NCBI GenBank assembly: GCA_024693415.1
Contig: JAILKX010000064.1
Location: 1-7,522, forward strand
DNA: 7,522 nucleotides
Origin: Bacilli bacterium
GTDB lineage: Bacteria; Bacillota_I; Bacilli_A; RFN20; CAG-826
Direction: 5' to 3'
Within the stretch, counting starts at the first letter, position 1. Each line of letters opens with the position of its first letter. The notes below the pieces were generated by a model, which searched no databases, had not been told where the DNA came from, and saw nothing but the letters and a program-made list of their open reading frames with translations. Positions 5,044-7,522 of this stretch are shown piece after piece. Position numbers and translations under genes: made by a program.

Positions 5044-5808
5044 ATGGAAACAAAACAAATTCTATATGAGCTCAGGACCAAAAACGGGCTATCCCAAGAC
5101 GAGCTTGCGGAAAAGGTTTTCGTGACGAGGCAAGCGGTTTCGCGCTGGGAAAACGGAGAGACGGTTCCCGCAACGGAGACACTGAAGCTGCTCTCTAAGC
5201 TCTTCAACGTTTCGATTAATACGCTGCTTGGTTCTCCTCATCCCCTTTTTTGCCAGTGCTGCGGCATGCCGCTAGATGATTCGATCATCGGCAAGAACGA
5301 CGACGGTTCCCTAAACGAGGAGTATTGCAAATGGTGCTATGCGGACGGGACCTACACTTATGACAACATGGATGATCTCATCGATGTCTGCGTTCCCCAC
5401 ATGGCCAAGGAAGGATTTTCCGAGGAAGAGGCTCGCGCTTATATGAAGGAAAAACTTCCCCACCTCAACTATTGGAAACGCCATGACGAACTAAGCGATC
5501 AAGGGAAGTTCGATGCCTTTAAGAAAACACTAATCGAAGAAATAAACGGCCTGCACATCGAAGGTATGCCCCCAGTAACCAAGCTAAGCGCCCTCGTAGG
5601 CTCATATGTAAACTTGGAATACCCATTGCCTAACGGGGCGAAGGTGAAATTCCTCAACGATGAGACGACGTATCTAGGCACTCAGCTCGAGTCCGAAACC
5701 GACATGGGGTTCTGCTATGGCGTCGTGGCCAATGTGGACTTCATCCTTATTTGCACCTATGGCAAGGGAGGTTCTGATCCAAAACTTGTCATGTACAAGA
5801 AAAGATAG
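5044..5808 (+). CDS. XRE-family regulator with zinc ribbon and small C-terminal domain
   Basis: This 254-residue protein starts with a classic Cro/C1-type helix-turn-helix at residues 5-58: LRTKNGLSQDELAEKVFVTR, then QAVSRWENGETVPATETLKL and LSKLFNVSINTLLG. A putative zinc-ribbon domain follows (residues 69-145, zf-ribbon_2 type), with C70/C72/C73 (CQCCGMPL) and C95-x2-C98 (EYCKWC) as likely ligands and a conserved-looking ARAYMKEKLPHLNYWK segment. The last ~75 residues (GSYVNLEYPLPNGAKVKFL ... LICTYGKGGSDPKLVMYKKR) look like a small beta-rich domain that I recall at the end of related XRE proteins. It is probably a cytoplasmic transcription factor, perhaps responding to metal or redox through its cysteines (inference). 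It stands alone, downstream of the inverted-repeat element and convergent with the DUF3990/Nudix operon. Its target is unknown. Codon use is more AT-rich than in the TIR domain. Confidence 0.88.
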   Translation: METKQILYELRTKNGLSQDELAEKVFVTRQAVSRWENGETVPATETLKLLSKLFNVSINTLLGSPHPLFCQCCGMPLDDSIIGKNDDGSLNEEYCKWCYADGTYTYDNMDDLIDVCVPHMAKEGFSEEEARAYMKEKLPHLNYWKRHDELSDQGKFDAFKKTLIEEINGLHIEGMPPVTKLSALVGSYVNLEYPLPNGAKVKFLNDETTYLGTQLESETDMGFCYGVVANVDFILICTYGKGGSDPKLVMYKKR

Positions 5809-5843
5809 TTCCCGCTCTCGCGGGCAAGAACAATCATCCCCGT

Positions 5844-5852
5844 TGTGGATAA
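5844..5852 (-). promoter_or_regulatory. Perfect DnaA-box 9-mer in the convergent intergenic gap
   Basis: TGTGGATAA on the plus strand is TTATCCACA on the minus strand, the consensus DnaA box. It lies in the 159-base gap (5809-5967) between the convergent XRE and HTH-Nudix genes. I found no second copy in the window, so this is not an origin. It could be a DnaA-titration site, a regulatory site or chance. The rest of the gap holds a short hairpin (5811-5824) and nothing else I can support. Confidence 0.35.
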
Positions 5853-5967
5853 ACGGATTCGGACGGCGACAAAAGATGTGGTTGTCTGATTCGATCCATC
5901 CGCTTTTGTCTAAATACTTCTACCCACTATTTTGTCGTACAACTCGTCATTTTCAAGCCCTTAAAGC

Positions 5968-7065
5968 TTATTTGCCTTGGATGATTCTGCGAAGTGCCAG
6001 ATATTCCCTTAAATAAATCCCGCGTTTCATCTCGTCTTCGGTTGCGTATTGCTGATGCTTGCTAAAGATATCAATCGCGTCTTTGATGGGTATCCATTTC
6101 GATTCAAGGCCGGCTTTTGCTTCTTGTTCGGTTAACTGGGCTTTGCTTTGCCCAACGATATTGCAAAGAAAATACTTACTGATGTATTTTTCGTTTTCGT
6201 AATATTCGTCTATTTCCAACACGTATTTGGTTGGGCCCACGACATATCCTGTTTCCTCGGATATTTCTCTTTTGACGCAGGACGTCTCCTCTTCATCGTT
6301 CTCCGCTCCGCCGCCTGGAATCATCCATACATCGTAGTTCTTGGCATATACCAAAAGGATGCTGCCATCATTAATGACGATCCCCCGACAAGCAACTCTG
6401 GTGCTTGAAAAATAATCCATGTAGTTATCGCCATATATTTCGATAAAACCTTTATCGAGCTTCCTTTGGCTTATCCTTTGGACAAACAAACTGATCGGGC
6501 AATCGAAAAACTCGGCAATTTTAATGACGTTTTGGAAAGACGCTTTATATAAGGCCCCGTCATCCGCGTTGTATTTCGCAAGCGTGGCTAGCCCGATTCC
6601 CGTTTCATAACTTGCTTTTGTCAACGAGGTTCTCCTTTGCTCGCAAAGAAGCCTTAATATCGTTTTTTCTTTGCAAATTCGGACAAAATAATCCAATAGC
6701 GAAGAGAAATCCATTTCGTGGTAGATGGTATAAATGTCCACCATTTTGGTTAACGGAAGCTTTAAGAAGATGTAGGCAAAGGGCTTTTGGGTTCTAAGCT
6801 GCAATTCGAAATACGAATAGCCGCACCAATAGGCATCGTTATAGACTCCATAGCTGTTATCTTCGTTGATCCTGTTGCCCGTGATATCGAAAAAGATGTC
6901 GGTTAATTCTTTGTTGAAATAATCGTCGTACTCCTTGAGTTCAAGCTTTTTTATCAGTTCGCTCTTAGAAAGCGCCGTCGTAAAGGAAAGCAGGTTCATC
7001 TTGTTCCAAAAGGCGAGCACGAATAAACGCGCGAAAAGCTCTTTCATGCTTCTTAAATCATTCAT
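5968..7065 (-). CDS. Three-part protein: conserved N-terminal domain, helix-turn-helix, Nudix hydrolase
   Basis: A 365-residue protein. Residues 1-~130 form a domain I recall in partners of DUF3990 proteins (INEDNSYGVYNDAYWCGYSY, then FAYIFLKLPL and YHEMDFSSLLDYF). Residues ~133-195 resemble a Cro/C1 helix-turn-helix (ILRLLCEQRRTSLTKASYET, GIGLATLAKYNADD, VIKIAEFFDCPISLF). Residues ~222-365 are a Nudix hydrolase with a complete Nudix box: G252, E258, R266-E267, E270-E271, G273 (REISEETGY). E267, E270 and E271 would bind the catalytic metal. Nudix enzymes cleave X-linked nucleoside diphosphates; the substrate here is unknown and may be ADP-ribose or a nucleotide. The ATG at 7065 overlaps the upstream gene by 8 bases, implying translational coupling. 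I infer an antitoxin or regulator that binds DNA through the HTH and may remove a product of its partner. It could alternatively be a housekeeping Nudix enzyme with its own regulator domain. Confidence 0.85.
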   Translation of the reverse strand: MNDLRSMKELFARLFVLAFWNKMNLLSFTTALSKSELIKKLELKEYDDYFNKELTDIFFDITGNRINEDNSYGVYNDAYWCGYSYFELQLRTQKPFAYIFLKLPLTKMVDIYTIYHEMDFSSLLDYFVRICKEKTILRLLCEQRRTSLTKASYETGIGLATLAKYNADDGALYKASFQNVIKIAEFFDCPISLFVQRISQRKLDKGFIEIYGDNYMDYFSSTRVACRGIVINDGSILLVYAKNYDVWMIPGGGAENDEEETSCVKREISEETGYVVGPTKYVLEIDEYYENEKYISKYFLCNIVGQSKAQLTEQEAKAGLESKWIPIKDAIDIFSKHQQYATEDEMKRGIYLREYLALRRIIQGK

Positions 7066-7522
7066 GGTCCATCACCAAATCCCTTAATCTCGTGCCTTTT
7101 GCGTATCGATCGGCATTTAACAAATCGGTGAACACCTTGTCCGCGCCGCTTTTCCGTAAGTAATAATCTTGGCGGCTTTTTGGAAGCGCTTCTTCAGAAT
7201 CTAAATAATGAATTAATCGAAAGGCCCGTTCAGAAATCAAAACATATTGTTTCCCCAATTCTCCAGCTTGAAATATCTTGTCCAAAGATTCCAAAGTGAT
7301 CTCGCTTCGAACAAATGCCTCTGGGAAACGGAAGTAACTATCGTCTGCCCGATAGCCAATCACAATGTCGTATTCTGAAACATCGATAAGAAACTTTTTT
7401 TCTAGATAAGCGAGTTCCCTAGGAAAACTGTTCCTGAGGTCGGCGGATAGTTCGCGATTATGCATCAAAATGGCTACCCAATATAAAACGTCTCTAAACG
7501 GGGGTTTCGTTAAATCCAAGAT
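7058..7522 (-). CDS. DUF3990-type protein, C-terminal part (ADP-ribosyltransferase-like clan); 5' end outside window
   Basis: The frame is open to the window edge, giving 154 residues of the C-terminal part. An internal TTG at 7519 should not be taken as the start. Recognisable DUF3990 features are RDVLYWVAILMHNREL, YDIVIGYRADDSYFRFPEAF, and GELGKQYVLISERAFRLIHY near the end. To my knowledge DUF3990 is placed in the ADP-ribosyltransferase clan, whose members transfer ADP-ribose from NAD+. The N-terminal region, where family members carry their conserved aromatic/Gly-rich motif, lies beyond the window, so activity cannot be judged. The gene overlaps the HTH-Nudix gene by 8 bases and is the upstream member of that operon. 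This arrangement fits a toxin followed by its antitoxin or regulator. The promoter must lie outside the window. I am fairly sure of the family, and infer the toxin role. Confidence 0.75.
   Translation of the reverse strand: MLDLTKPPFRDVLYWVAILMHNRELSADLRNSFPRELAYLEKKFLIDVSEYDIVIGYRADDSYFRFPEAFVRSEITLESLDKIFQAGELGKQYVLISERAFRLIHYLDSEEALPKSRQDYYLRKSGADKVFTDLLNADRYAKGTRLRDLVMDHE
7071..7076 (-). promoter_or_regulatory. Ribosome binding site within the upstream gene for the HTH-Nudix gene
   Basis: On the minus strand GGTGAT (plus strand 7071-7076) lies 5 bases before the ATG at 7065, inside the last codons of the DUF3990-type gene. A stronger AAGGGA is farther off, about 14 bases upstream. The modest site together with the ATGAATGA overlap (7058-7065) suggests re-initiation by ribosomes finishing the first gene. 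Confidence 0.4.

Noticed and set aside
5811..5824. CCCGC/GCGGG hairpin just after the XRE gene as an intrinsic terminator
   Set aside because: The stem is only 5 bp and no T-run follows on either strand.
5868..5910. 8-bp inverted repeat GACAAAAG/CTTTTGTC as a bidirectional terminator
   Set aside because: The 27-base loop is long, the stem is A/T-rich and the T tracts are broken. Too weak to call.
6148..6408. Plus-strand ORFs at 6148-6408, 6612-6797 and 5717-6016
   Set aside because: The first two lie antisense to the HTH-Nudix gene. The third overlaps the end of the XRE gene out of frame. None has a ribosome binding site or recognisable content.

Overview
The window looks like an accessory stretch from a bacterial chromosome, most likely a gut-type Firmicute (Bacilli/Erysipelotrichia-like or a relative). 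I infer this from the protein families alone: a zinc-ribbon/TIR protein, DUF6273 and BspA-type leucine-rich repeats, and a DUF3990-type gene paired with a helix-turn-helix gene. The reading frames fit the standard bacterial code with TGA as stop. Base composition is uneven: the left half is GC-rich (strongly G/C-ending codons around 900-1830) and the right end is clearly more AT-rich, as expected of a mosaic region.

Layout. Bases 1-634 hold only fragments: the C-terminal end of a plus-strand gene (2-118), a small minus-strand reading frame (37-282) with coding-like codons in its first part, and a small plus-strand gene that appears broken by a frameshift (326-516). A candidate promoter (535-563) and a good ribosome binding site then lead into the main gene, 635-4474. 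It encodes a 1279-residue protein with a zinc ribbon, a helical module, a TIR domain, long charged helices alternating with two DUF6273-like modules, and a C-terminal BspA-type leucine-rich repeat domain. No signal peptide or membrane segment is visible. An N-terminal TIR effector with a C-terminal LRR in one cytoplasmic protein recalls animal and plant immune receptors.

Bases 4465-4854 are bounded by 25-base inverted repeats with one mismatch. The left arm contains the stop codon of the TIR gene. Inside are two strong interleaved inverted repeats and traces of a decayed minus-strand reading frame. I read this as a small mobile element or the remnant of one. An AT-rich leader follows, then a 254-residue regulator with an XRE helix-turn-helix, a zinc ribbon and a small C-terminal domain (5044-5808).

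The right end is a minus-strand two-gene operon. A DUF3990-type protein (ADP-ribosyltransferase-like clan, 5' end outside the window) overlaps by 8 bases a 365-residue protein made of a conserved N-terminal domain, a helix-turn-helix and an intact C-terminal Nudix hydrolase. This has the form of a toxin-antitoxin pair in which the partner carries an enzyme able to act on ADP-ribose-type linkages. The plus-strand regulator and this operon converge on a 159-base gap containing a perfect DnaA-box 9-mer.

Together the window reads as a defence or conflict region with two candidate NAD+-directed systems (TIR and DUF3990/Nudix). The link between them is only proximity, and no function here has been tested.
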